A stretch of 64,000 nucleotides of DNA, taken from assembly GCA_000472185.1 (NCBI GenBank), contig AVDB01000002.1:248001-312000 (forward strand), read 5' to 3'. Below, piece by piece: positions 39,000 to 47,689 of the stretch. This stretch comes from Rhodobacteraceae bacterium HIMB11. GTDB taxonomy: Bacteria; Pseudomonadota; Alphaproteobacteria; Rhodobacterales; Rhodobacteraceae. The number at the start of each line of letters is the position of its first letter. Within the stretch, counting starts at the first letter, position 1. The notes under the pieces were generated by a model. The model was given only the letters and a program-made list of their open reading frames with translations, ran no database searches and was not told where the DNA came from. The translations under genes and the position numbers were made by a program.

Positions 39000-39848
39000 A
39001 TGAACGATAAACCACAAGACGCAGAGGCACGGCGCAAGGTAAAGCCCGTGATTTGTTATCCAAACGAAACCCTGCCTTTTCCTGATTTGAAAAGGTATCA
39101 CGCGGCACGACAGGGGGCAGAGAAGGTGGATGAAATTCTGGTGCCTGCGCGGGATGCACGCACATTTCGCGCGGATGCGGGGCAGTTTTTTCGCATTTCT
39201 TCTGTCGAGGGGCCGCAGGTGGGCGACCTGAACCTGTTTCATGCAACAAATCTGAACGAACGGTTTTATTCGGGTAAAACCCGCGCGCTGCATGGCACGC
39301 ACATCACAACTGGGGAACGCATGTGGTCCTCCTTTCCCTATTTGCGTCCCATGGCGACGATTGTGGAAGATACGCTCAATTGGTACGGCATGGATGAATA
39401 TGGCGGATCGGTGCATGATGTGATTGGAACGCGCTGTGATCCCTATACGGGCAATTTGTTGTCGGGGGATCAATATCACCATTGTTGTCATTCCAACCTG
39501 ACCCGCGCAATGGCGGATCAAATGCAAGGTCCGCTTGAGGATGCAGAAGTACATGTGCATGATGTTCTTAATGTTTTCATGTGTACAGGCTTCACGCGGG
39601 ACACAGGCCAGTATTTTATGAAGGCAAGCCCAGTGCGCCCAGGAGATTATTTGGAATTCTTCGCAGAAATCGATTTGTTGGGCGCGCTTTCGGCTTGTCC
39701 GGGCGGGGATTGTTCGTCTGAACACTCCAGTGACGTCGCCGCCTGTTATCCCTTGTTGGTTGAGCTCTTTGCCCCAACTAATGACGCGCTTGATGGTTGG
39801 ATGTCCCCGCCCGTCAATGGATATGATGGGTCACACGGGCGCGCTTAA
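39000..39848 (+). CDS. DUF1989 (urea carboxylase-associated) family protein
   Basis: Soluble 282-aa protein of the DUF1989 family, often found with urea amidolyase or aminomethyltransferase genes. The conserved core begins with VPARDARTFRADAGQFFRI (about 43-61). Metal-binding-like Cys and His residues follow in YHHCCHSNL and CPGGDCSSEHSSD. Of the possible starts (GTG 38952, ATG 38979, ATG 39000) I chose 39000, which has AAAGAG just upstream; the choice is uncertain by up to 16 residues. Its 3' end overlaps the convergent SHMT-like gene by 4 bases. The substrate is unknown. Confidence 0.85.
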   Translation: MNDKPQDAEARRKVKPVICYPNETLPFPDLKRYHAARQGAEKVDEILVPARDARTFRADAGQFFRISSVEGPQVGDLNLFHATNLNERFYSGKTRALHGTHITTGERMWSSFPYLRPMATIVEDTLNWYGMDEYGGSVHDVIGTRCDPYTGNLLSGDQYHHCCHSNLTRAMADQMQGPLEDAEVHVHDVLNVFMCTGFTRDTGQYFMKASPVRPGDYLEFFAEIDLLGALSACPGGDCSSEHSSDVAACYPLLVELFAPTNDALDGWMSPPVNGYDGSHGRA

Positions 39849-41170
39849 CGCCCGTGGATATAATGCAAACTGTCAAATTCTGATCGCCATTTGGCCACGT
39901 CTGCCGCCATGCCTGCGGGATCATTCGCGCGCAGGGCGTCGTTGATCAAGTTTGCAAGGCGCGGCATGTGTTCAGGGGTCATGCCCCATCGCACCAATTC
40001 GGGTGTTCCGATGCGCAATCCGTTCATGTCGCCCTCAACCGTCTCAATCGGCAAACCGATCCCACAGGCCAGGAGCCCAGCCAGACGCAGGGTTTTTGAC
40101 GCCGCTTGTCCGCCGCCATAGCCCGCAGCGCGGATGGCGAATTGATGGGAAGATGTTGGTCCTGTTACAGTTTCAAATACGGGCATGCCCAGCTTTTGCA
40201 TTTCTGCCGCTAACGCTTGCGCTGTGTCAACCATGGCGTTGGCATAGGTCTGACCGTGATCGCGCCAATCCAGCATCGCGATGGCAAGGGCCGCTGATTT
40301 CGCCGCATCAAAGTTTGCGGTCATTCCTGGGAACGCAATGTGATCCAACGTTTCTGCAATGCCCGCATCATTCGTGACAATCAGGCCAGCGGGTGGACCG
40401 CCCAGCGATTTATAGGTGCTCATCGTCATAATGTCGGCCCCTTGGGTCAAGGGATTATCCCATGCGCGCCCTGCGATTATCCCGCATTGGTGGGCGGCAT
40501 CAAACAGGGTTCTTGCGCAGACATCCTTGGCAATCTCTGCGATCTGCTGAACGGGATGGGGGGCCAAATTCAAACTGCCGCCAATGGTGATCAGTTTTGG
40601 GCGCACTTGCTGGGCCAGTTTTGTCAAACCGTCCACATCAATCGTGTATCCATCCGCCAATACGGGGGCGTGATAGATGTTCAGCCCGAATAACCCCGCA
40701 CAGCCCGCCTGATGGTGCGTCACATGCCCCCCGATTGAGGCAGGGGGAACAATTATATCATCACCAGGCTGACACAGGGCCATGAATGCATATAGGTTTG
40801 CAATCGCCCCTGATGGCACACGGATTTCGGCATATTTCGCCTGAAACACCTCTGCACACAGTTCGGCGCAGATGACTTCGATCTGCTCAATTGCCTCTAG
40901 GCCCATTTCGTATTTGTCCCCCGGATATCCCAAGGATGGGCGGGTCCCGATTCCGCTCGACAACAGCGCCTCGGCACGCGGGTTCATTACGTTGGTGGCA
41001 GGGTTTAGGTTGAAACAATCACGTTCATGGATCTGGCGATTGTCCTCGGCCAAGGCCTCGATCTGGTTTGCAATGTCGACAGACGAGGCGCCCGCAGTTT
41101 TCGCAGCGACGTCCTGAATATAGTGTTCACAGTTTGCGGGCACCCAAGTGCGATGATTTAGACTAGGCAA
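39845..41170 (-). CDS. Serine hydroxymethyltransferase-like PLP enzyme
   Basis: Fold-type I PLP enzyme of 441 aa, related to but distinct from canonical GlyA. The PLP-lysine motif reads [15 protein letters not shown] where GlyA has T-T-T-T-H-K-T-L-R-G-P-R-G. Other blocks are [38 protein letters not shown] and [11 protein letters not shown] (the PLP Asp and the His of the SHMT type). It could act on serine/glycine, alpha-methylserine or another beta-hydroxy amino acid, so I give no symbol. It starts 8 bases inside the end of deoD and therefore belongs to a GNAT-deoD-SHMT-like operon. Confidence 0.75.
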   Translation of the reverse strand: MPSLNHRTWVPANCEHYIQDVAAKTAGASSVDIANQIEALAEDNRQIHERDCFNLNPATNVMNPRAEALLSSGIGTRPSLGYPGDKYEMGLEAIEQIEVICAELCAEVFQAKYAEIRVPSGAIANLYAFMALCQPGDDIIVPPASIGGHVTHHQAGCAGLFGLNIYHAPVLADGYTIDVDGLTKLAQQVRPKLITIGGSLNLAPHPVQQIAEIAKDVCARTLFDAAHQCGIIAGRAWDNPLTQGADIMTMSTYKSLGGPPAGLIVTNDAGIAETLDHIAFPGMTANFDAAKSAALAIAMLDWRDHGQTYANAMVDTAQALAAEMQKLGMPVFETVTGPTSSHQFAIRAAGYGGGQAASKTLRLAGLLACGIGLPIETVEGDMNGLRIGTPELVRWGMTPEHMPRLANLINDALRANDPAGMAADVAKWRSEFDSLHYIHGR

Positions 41171-41867
41171 AAGCGGCCTCCAATGCGATTTCTACCATAT
41201 CGCCAAAGCTTTGTTCACGTTGATCGGCGGGCAGGGCTTCGCCTGTTTGTAGGTGATCTGAAACGGTTAGAACTGCCAAGGCACGCCGCCCATAGCGTGC
41301 GGCAAGGTTGTAAAGCTCGGCCGCTTCCATCTCGACACCCAGAATGCCGTGGCGCGTCATTTGTTCGTTTAGGTCTGGACGTTCATCATAAAATACGTCG
41401 GACGAATAAATCCCGCCCACATGTGTTTTTGCGCCTTTGGATTTCGATGCCTCAACCGCGGCGGACAACAATCCGTAATCTGCGCAGGGGGCAAAGTTGA
41501 TTTCTTTGAATATACCTGCGGATGGTGTGTTCTTTGAGGTTGCGGTCATGGCCAAGATAACATCGCGGATCCCCACCTGTGGTTGCATCCCGCCACATGA
41601 CCCGATGCGGATCAGCGTTTGTGCATCATAGTCGCGGATCAATTCGTTTACGTAAATCGAAAGCGAAGGCATGCCCATGCCCGATCCATGAATTGTCACT
41701 GGGTTTCCGCGATAGGTGCCTGTGTATCCCAACATGCCGCGCACCTGATTGACCAGCCGCGCGTCGGTTAAAAAGTTCTCTGCGGCCCATTTCGCCCGCA
41801 ATGGATCACCGGGCATCAAAACGGTTGGGGCGATGTCGCCTTGTTCGGCGCCGATGTGAATTGTCAT
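41163..41867 (-). CDS. deoD: Purine-nucleoside phosphorylase DeoD-type
   Basis: Hexameric purine-nucleoside phosphorylase (234 aa) of nucleoside salvage: phosphorolysis of inosine, guanosine and adenosine. [15 protein letters not shown] (about 18-32) is the phosphate-binding Gly/Arg block. [16 protein letters not shown] and [12 protein letters not shown] (about 86-97) follow. The catalytic Asp is in the C-terminal [11 protein letters not shown] (about 204). The GNAT gene ends 9 bases upstream, and the SHMT-like gene overlaps its end. Confidence 0.95.
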   Translation of the reverse strand: MTIHIGAEQGDIAPTVLMPGDPLRAKWAAENFLTDARLVNQVRGMLGYTGTYRGNPVTIHGSGMGMPSLSIYVNELIRDYDAQTLIRIGSCGGMQPQVGIRDVILAMTATSKNTPSAGIFKEINFAPCADYGLLSAAVEASKSKGAKTHVGGIYSSDVFYDERPDLNEQMTRHGILGVEMEAAELYNLAARYGRRALAVLTVSDHLQTGEALPADQREQSFGDMVEIALEAAFA

Positions 41868-41876
41868 GGTGAAATC

Positions 41877-42314
41877 CTATCGTTGGTATTTGATGAAGGG
41901 GGTCAACTGACCAATCCGGTCATAAAGCTGACGGGCGGTTTCGTTAAAGTGCTGGGTGTTCCAATAGACGGTTGGCGTGCCGTTATCGTCTGCGGCCTGA
42001 TAAACAGCCTCGATCAGTTTACGGCCCACACCCGTTCCGCGCACGGATGGATCGGCATACAGATCCTGAAGATAGGTGACATCTTCAGTCCGCCAGTTGT
42101 GGGCGTGAAAGATATAATGCACCAATCCGATCAGGCGGCCATCGGCCTCGGCAACGAATGCGTTTTGATGTGCACGCGCTGGGTCGATCAGACGCGCAAA
42201 TGTGGTGTGATAAATATCATCATCCAACACAGTTTCGTAAAACGCCAAATACCCGCGCCAAAGCGCGGACCATTCGTCAAAATCTGATTGGTGGAGCGGT
42301 CGAATCTGAACCAT
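41877..42314 (-). CDS. GNAT family N-acetyltransferase
   Basis: Acetyl-CoA-dependent acyltransferase (145 aa). The acetyl-CoA motif A is at about 78-97 (DLYADPSVRGTGVGRKLIEA; R-x-x-G-x-G). The C-terminal WNTQHFNETARQLYDRIG carries the N-x2-A-x2-LY motif B that is usual for GNATs acting on amino acids or polyamines. ATG 42314 is preferred to the GTG at 42323, with GGGGG upstream as ribosome site. That site is part of the ecm terminator, so translation follows only if transcripts pass or start near it. The substrate is unknown. Confidence 0.85.
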   Translation of the reverse strand: MVQIRPLHQSDFDEWSALWRGYLAFYETVLDDDIYHTTFARLIDPARAHQNAFVAEADGRLIGLVHYIFHAHNWRTEDVTYLQDLYADPSVRGTGVGRKLIEAVYQAADDNGTPTVYWNTQHFNETARQLYDRIGQLTPFIKYQR

Positions 42315-42358
42315 AAAAAACACCCCCTATTGCCTGCGCAAACGTTAGGGGGCGTTTT
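42315..42358 (-). terminator. Terminator of ecm
   Basis: On the minus strand AAAACGCCCCCTA pairs with TAGGGGGTGTTTT (one G-U), a 16-base loop lies between, and six T residues end at 42315, just before the GNAT ATG. It thus also covers the GNAT ribosome-binding site. Confidence 0.8.
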
Positions 42359-42380
42359 GACAAATTACCAGAGGTGAGTT

Positions 42381-44348
42381 TTATTCGGCGGCGATTGCCT
42401 CTGGGTCAGCCAATGTGACGATGTCGGACATGATCATGTTCAATTCAAAATCCTTGGGCGTGTACACACGGGCAACACCCAATGCCAACAACCGCTTGGC
42501 GTCTTCATCTGGGATAATACCGCCAACGATCAGGGGAATGTGGCCCAATCCTGCATCGCGTTGTTTTTGCAAAACCTCTTCAACAAGGGGCAGGTGGCTT
42601 CCCGATAGGATAGAAAGGCCGATCACATGCGGTGCATTTTCACGCGCGGCTTCGATGATTTGATCCGGGGTCAGGCGAATGCCTTCGTAACTGATGTCCA
42701 TGCCGCAATCGCGTGCGCGGAATGCGATTTGTTCGGCGCCATTTGAATGCCCATCCAATCCGGGTTTCCCCATAAGGAAGGACAAACGGCGACCCAATTT
42801 ATCGCTGACCGCATCAACAGCATCGCGGATGTCATCCAACCCTTCGGTTTTGTTGGATACACCGCGTGAAACGCCCGTTGGTCCACGGTATTCGCCAAAT
42901 ACGCGACGCATTTCTGCGGCCCATTCGCCTGTCGTGACGCCCGCTTTTGCTGCCGCGATTGAAGGTTCCATCACATTGTCACCCGATTGTGCCGCCGCGC
43001 GTAATGCAGCCAGAGCGCTGCGCACAGCGTCCTCGTCACGATCTGCACGCCATGCATTTAGGCGTTCGATTTGATCCGACTCAACCGCGGGATCAACGAC
43101 CATAATGCCACCATCTCCTGTGGTCAGCGGGCTTTCTTCGCCATTGGTGAATTTGTTCACGCCCACAACAATAGTTTCATTGCGTTCGATCTTGTTCAGG
43201 CGATCCGCGTTGCTATCGACCAAACGTGATTTCATGTATTCAATGGATTGGATGGCGCCGCCCATGCCCTCAAGGTTGCTCAGCTCATGACGCGCACCCT
43301 CTTTCAGGGCCTCGACTTTGGCATCAACGGCGGGGTTGCCATCAAACAGGTCCTCGTATTCCAACAGGTCTGTTTCAAACGCCATGATCTGTTGCATGCG
43401 CATGGACCACTGTTGATCCCATGGGCGGGGAAGGCCCAAGGCCTCGTTCCAGGCAGGAAGTTGAACCGCACGTGCGCGCGCCTTTTTTGATAGGGTTACG
43501 GCCAACATTTCGATTAGAATACGGTAAACGTTGTTTTCAGGCTGCTGTTCTGTCAGGCCAAGTGAGTTCACCTGAACCCCATAGCGGAACCGACGATGGC
43601 GTGGATCGGTGACGCCATAGCGTTCGGTAAGGATTTCGTCCCACAAATCCACAAAGGCGCGCATTTTGCACATTTCGGTTACGAAACGGATGCCTGCATT
43701 CACAAAGAATGAAATGCGACCGCAGAGCGCGGGGAAATCTTCGGGTGCAACGCGGGGTTTTAATTCATCTAGAACCGCAATCGCCGTTGCCAGTGCATAG
43801 GCCAGTTCCTGTTCAGGTGTCGCACCCGCCTCTTGCAAGTGATAGGAACACACGTTCATCGGGTTCCATTTCGGTACGTTTTTATAACAATATTCTGCCA
43901 CGTCCCCGATCAATTTTAGGGATGGTTTTGGTGGGCATATATATGTGCCGCGGCTTAGATATTCTTTGATCAGGTCATTTTGAACGGTGCCCTGAAGCGT
44001 TTTGACATCTGCGCCCTGTTCTTCGGCAACGGCGATATAAAGAGCCAGCATCCATGGGGCCGTCGCGTTGATCGTCATGGATGTGTTCATTTGTTCCAGC
44101 GGAATTTCATCGAACAATGTGCGCATATCGCCCAAGTGGCAGACAGGAACGCCCACTTTGCCAACCTCGCCACGGGCAAGGTTGTGGTCACTATCATACC
44201 CCGTTTGTGTCGGTAGGTCGAAGGCCACAGACAAGCCCGTCTGACCCTTGGCCAAGTTAGCACGATAGAGCGCGTTTGAGGCCTTGGCGGTTGAGTGGCC
44301 GGCATAGGTTCTGATTAGCCAGGGGCGGTCTTTTTGCGCTTGCGACAT
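42381..44348 (-). CDS. ecm: Ethylmalonyl-CoA mutase (B12-dependent)
   Basis: Adenosylcobalamin-dependent mutase of the ethylmalonyl-CoA pathway, (2R)-ethylmalonyl-CoA to methylsuccinyl-CoA (655 aa, one chain). The N-terminal TIM-barrel substrate domain holds TYAGHSTAKASNALYRANLAKGQTGLSVAFDLPTQTG (split over about 14-50), and the C-terminal cobalamin domain has GKPGLDGHSNGAEQ (about 535) with the cobalt-ligand His in D-x-H-x2-G. Close relatives are methylmalonyl-CoA and isobutyryl-CoA mutases. Single-chain length near 655 and the divergent ccr next to it make Ecm the best call. The terminator is at 42315-42358. Confidence 0.93.
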   Translation of the reverse strand: MSQAQKDRPWLIRTYAGHSTAKASNALYRANLAKGQTGLSVAFDLPTQTGYDSDHNLARGEVGKVGVPVCHLGDMRTLFDEIPLEQMNTSMTINATAPWMLALYIAVAEEQGADVKTLQGTVQNDLIKEYLSRGTYICPPKPSLKLIGDVAEYCYKNVPKWNPMNVCSYHLQEAGATPEQELAYALATAIAVLDELKPRVAPEDFPALCGRISFFVNAGIRFVTEMCKMRAFVDLWDEILTERYGVTDPRHRRFRYGVQVNSLGLTEQQPENNVYRILIEMLAVTLSKKARARAVQLPAWNEALGLPRPWDQQWSMRMQQIMAFETDLLEYEDLFDGNPAVDAKVEALKEGARHELSNLEGMGGAIQSIEYMKSRLVDSNADRLNKIERNETIVVGVNKFTNGEESPLTTGDGGIMVVDPAVESDQIERLNAWRADRDEDAVRSALAALRAAAQSGDNVMEPSIAAAKAGVTTGEWAAEMRRVFGEYRGPTGVSRGVSNKTEGLDDIRDAVDAVSDKLGRRLSFLMGKPGLDGHSNGAEQIAFRARDCGMDISYEGIRLTPDQIIEAARENAPHVIGLSILSGSHLPLVEEVLQKQRDAGLGHIPLIVGGIIPDEDAKRLLALGVARVYTPKDFELNMIMSDIVTLADPEAIAAE

Positions 44349-44743
44349 CGAATCCTCATGTGAGTAATAAAATTACGTTTACGGTTTCATATTCGAAATT
44401 ATATGGCTTTGTCAATTCGCCGCGCTGCGGCGTGGTTATATTTGCATCAGATCGCTGATTGCATTGCACGGAGATTATACTGTGAACCGATGAATAAATG
44501 GGTATCTGGGACTCTGGTTATCTAATGAACTGCATTGGCTGCGCGTTAAAACACCTGTTTGAATTGTGAGGTCATGATCAGTTTTGCAAAAATTTGCAGG
44601 GTTCCATTCATTATTCTGCGAGTGCTCGGTTATAAAATTACAAAATGCTGCAGAAAAACGTTGCATTATTACTTTGATGTCTTTAGCAATCAAAGGAATT
44701 CGCGATTCTGCGATGCGGCGAAATAATAGAATAGGAGGATCAA
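44349..44743. promoter_or_regulatory. Divergent ecm/ccr control region (395 bp) with TTTGCAAA site
   Basis: No gene is seen. It holds an 18-base direct-repeat site at 44583-44600, TTTGCAAA-AA-TTTGCAGG, of the type associated with RamB/ScfR regulators; a GC stem CGCCGC-GCT-GCGGCG (44418-44432); and a strong AGGAGG ribosome-binding site before ccr. The remainder is AT-rich and without recognisable features. Regulator identity is inferred, not shown. Confidence 0.4.
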
Positions 44744-46024
44744 ATGGCCTTGGATACGAACGCTGGTCTTGTGCAATACGACGCACCAGAGAAAGATCTT
44801 TATGAAGTAGGTGAAATCCCTCCGATGGGGTATGTGCCAAATCAAATGTACGCGTGGACGATCCGTCGTGAACGTCACGGCGAACCTGACAAAGCGTTTC
44901 AGGTCGAGGTTGTTGATACCCCAAAACCAGATAGCCACGAAGTTTTGGTTTTGGTCATGGCCGCAGGCGTAAACTACAACGGTGTTTGGGCGGGCCTTGG
45001 TGTTCCGATTTCCCCATTTGATGGACATGGCGCCGATTACCATATTGCGGGATCTGATGCATCTGGCATCGTTTGGGCGGTTGGCGACAAAGTGCGCAAT
45101 TGGAAAGTGGGCGACGAGGTTGTGATCCACTGTAACCAAGATGACGGTGATGATGAGGAATGTAACGGCGGCGATCCGATGTATTCAACATCACAGCGTA
45201 TTTGGGGATATGAAACACCTGATGGATCATTCGCCCAGTTCACGAACGTTCAGGCACAACAGTTGTTGCCGCGTCCAAAACACCTAACATGGGAAGAAAG
45301 CGCGTGTTACACACTGACGTTGGCGACCGCGTACCGTATGCTATTTGGTCATCATCCACATGAGCTTAAGCCAGGCCAAAACGTGTTGGTTTGGGGCGCC
45401 TCTGGTGGTTTGGGATCATACGCGATCCAACTGATCAACGCGGCAGGTGGCAATGCGATTGGCGTGATTTCTGATGAAAGCAAGCGTGACTTTGTCATGA
45501 ACTTGGGCGCTAAAGGCGTGTTGAACCGCAAGGATTTCAACTGCTGGGGACAGCTGCCCACAGTGAACACACCCGAATATGCCGAATGGTTCAAAGAGGT
45601 GCGCAAATTCGGCAAGGCGATTTGGGACATCACGGGCAAGGGCAACAATGTTGACATGGTGTTTGAACACCCTGGTGAATCCACGTTCCCCGTATCAACA
45701 TTTGTCTGTAAAAAAGGCGGCATGGTTGTGATCTGCGCGGGCACCACTGGGTTCAACTGTACCTTTGATGTGCGTTACATGTGGATGCATCAAAAACGTC
45801 TACAGGGCAGCCACTTTGCTCACCTGAAACAGGCCGCATCTGCGAACCGGTTGATGGTGGAACGCCGCTTGGATCCGTGCATGTCAGAAGTGTTTCCATG
45901 GGCTGAAATTCCAGGCGCGCACATGAAGATGATGAACAACCAACACAAACCAGGCAACATGTCCGTTTTGGTGCAATCTCCACGCACGGGCTTGCGTACA
46001 CTTGAGGATGTGTTGGCAGGATAA
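44744..46024 (+). CDS. ccr: Crotonyl-CoA carboxylase/reductase
   Basis: Key carboxylating enzyme of the ethylmalonyl-CoA pathway: NADPH-dependent reductive carboxylation of crotonyl-CoA to ethylmalonyl-CoA (426 aa). It is a medium-chain dehydrogenase/reductase. VMAAGVNYNGVWAGLGVPISPF (split over about 67-88) and the NADPH-binding VWGASGGLGSYAIQL (about 212-226) are clear. GSDASGIVWAVGD and SHFAHLKQA are Ccr-typical, the latter near the carboxylation pocket. The AGGAGG ribosome-binding site is strong. Divergent to ecm, whose product acts one step downstream (after epimerisation). Confidence 0.96.
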   Translation: MALDTNAGLVQYDAPEKDLYEVGEIPPMGYVPNQMYAWTIRRERHGEPDKAFQVEVVDTPKPDSHEVLVLVMAAGVNYNGVWAGLGVPISPFDGHGADYHIAGSDASGIVWAVGDKVRNWKVGDEVVIHCNQDDGDDEECNGGDPMYSTSQRIWGYETPDGSFAQFTNVQAQQLLPRPKHLTWEESACYTLTLATAYRMLFGHHPHELKPGQNVLVWGASGGLGSYAIQLINAAGGNAIGVISDESKRDFVMNLGAKGVLNRKDFNCWGQLPTVNTPEYAEWFKEVRKFGKAIWDITGKGNNVDMVFEHPGESTFPVSTFVCKKGGMVVICAGTTGFNCTFDVRYMWMHQKRLQGSHFAHLKQAASANRLMVERRLDPCMSEVFPWAEIPGAHMKMMNNQHKPGNMSVLVQSPRTGLRTLEDVLAG

Positions 46025-46040
46025 TCCCCTCTGGCGCTTT

Positions 46041-46071
46041 GTCATGCCGCGCAGTAGTGTCGCGGCATGAC
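46041..46071 (+). other. Perfect 11-bp hairpin between ccr and the helicase gene
   Basis: GTCATGCCGCG (46041-46051) pairs with CGCGGCATGAC (46061-46071). No T run follows. The helicase ATG (46067-46069) lies in the 3' arm, so in RNA form the hairpin would hide the start codon. Confidence 0.65.
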
Positions 46072-47605
46072 ACTTCCTGCGGTAACCTTCTCTGACGATC
46101 AAGCCGAAGCTTTTGACAGTCTCAGCGCCATGCTGCGACAGTCCGGGATCGATTTGGACGACAGCCTGTTGATGCCACCTCGCGACAGCACGTCAAGCGT
46201 TATGGCCGTGATGGGCAAGGCGGGGTCGGGAAAAACGCTGCTGCTTGCGCATCTTTATAATGCGCTTGCCGAGGCAGGGGTCGAAGTGATTTCGGGCGAT
46301 TACGAAAGCCGTCGTCGGCGTGACAAACGCACGCTTGCTATTCTTGCGCCCACGAATAAGGCAGCAAGTGTTTTGCGCATGCGTGGTGTGCCTGCGACGA
46401 CAATCCACAGGATCCTCTACACCCCTGTTTACGACCCCGAATACGAACGCATTGCCGAATGGCTTGCGGGTGAAATCGAACGTCCCGAAGTGGAAGGTTT
46501 GACGGACGAAGCACTAACGCGCGCGCATGAGTTTTATCAAAATAACAAGTCAATTCCCGGCGCCTTGGCCGCTGCTGGTTTGCGGGGTTCTGATTTCATT
46601 ACGGGATGGAAACGGCGTGAAAATCCCTTGGATATTGGCTTTGTGGACGAAGCATCCATGTTGGATGATCGTCAATTCGACGACCTGAAAGAGATTTTTC
46701 CAACGCTTGTTGTTTTTGGCGATCCTGCGCAATTGGCGCCTGTAAACCAATCTGGAAACATGGTGTTTGACACGTTGCCTGATCCGCGCAAGTTGACGTT
46801 GGAACGTGTGCATCGCCAAACACAGGATAATCCGATTTTGGATTTGGCCCACGCATTGGCGGATCCCCAGTTGGAATTCCATGAATTTGAACAGATTATT
46901 CAGGATGTTGCACAGCGGGATGATCGCGTGCAATGGGGCCAACGTGTTGAAGTTGATTTGATGGCACGCTCGCCTGTTCTGGTTTGGCGTAATGCAACGC
47001 GCATTCGCCTGATCCAAGCGTTTCGAACGGTGTATGACGCCCCCGATGATAGCCTGTTGCTAGGCGAACCATTGATCTGTGACGGCATTGAATTGCCCAT
47101 GAAGCATCGTAAAAAGCGGATTGATCTTGAAGCGCGCGGTTTGATCAAGGGGGCTCAAGTGATCTATCTTGGTCCGGGGCGCAAACCTGGGTTTTCACGC
47201 CTGCATGTTGTCGGGGCCGAGGATCCGCAATTATCCGCCGCCTCCATCGTGAAAATCGAAAAACCAGATGAGGAAGAACCCTTTATCCCCTTCGCCGCGC
47301 GGATGGGGGCCACGTTTTTACATGGGGCAGCTGTCACCATTCATAAGGCGCAAGGGTCACAATGGGACACGATTCAGGTTTTTGCGCCCGATATTTACAC
47401 GGCCGCCCGCATGGGTCGGACCGAGGCGGGCACTCCGCTTTGGAAACGCTTGGCTTATGTTGCGATCACCCGCGCACAGGAACGCCTGATTTGGGTTGTG
47501 CGCAATAGGTTGTCAAAACCAACCTATCCATTGACAATTGATGACCTGCGAAAGGTACAGGCATCCGAACTTTCCCTTGCGATGCAGGACGCAGAAAGCG
47601 ATTAA
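46067..47605 (+). CDS. ATP-dependent RecD-like DNA helicase
   Basis: Superfamily 1 helicase-like ATPase of 512 aa. The Q-motif-like start FSDDQAEAF (about 8-16) is followed by Walker A GKAGSGKT (50-57), then APTNKAASVLRMRGVPATTIH (motif Ia region). Walker B is in IGFVDEASML (about 186-195). GDPAQLAPVN is motif III. The C-terminal UvrD/RecD2-like motif HGAAVTIHKAQGSQWDTI contains the TxHKxQG signature. There is no RecB or RecC nearby, so it is a stand-alone RecD2/PIF1-like enzyme. The start codon lies inside a hairpin and no ribosome site is evident. Confidence 0.85.
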   Translation: MTLPAVTFSDDQAEAFDSLSAMLRQSGIDLDDSLLMPPRDSTSSVMAVMGKAGSGKTLLLAHLYNALAEAGVEVISGDYESRRRRDKRTLAILAPTNKAASVLRMRGVPATTIHRILYTPVYDPEYERIAEWLAGEIERPEVEGLTDEALTRAHEFYQNNKSIPGALAAAGLRGSDFITGWKRRENPLDIGFVDEASMLDDRQFDDLKEIFPTLVVFGDPAQLAPVNQSGNMVFDTLPDPRKLTLERVHRQTQDNPILDLAHALADPQLEFHEFEQIIQDVAQRDDRVQWGQRVEVDLMARSPVLVWRNATRIRLIQAFRTVYDAPDDSLLLGEPLICDGIELPMKHRKKRIDLEARGLIKGAQVIYLGPGRKPGFSRLHVVGAEDPQLSAASIVKIEKPDEEEPFIPFAARMGATFLHGAAVTIHKAQGSQWDTIQVFAPDIYTAARMGRTEAGTPLWKRLAYVAITRAQERLIWVVRNRLSKPTYPLTIDDLRKVQASELSLAMQDAESD

Positions 47606-47689
47606 CGCGGCGTTTTCGCAATTGTCAGCTTGCCTTTCTGCTCTAAACATTTTCATATCACAAAAACAATAACACCATGGGAGATTGCG

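Noticed and set aside
38970-39725. 251-codon ORF antisense to the DUF1989 gene
   Set aside because: Opposite to a conserved gene, composed of shadow codons with no domain.
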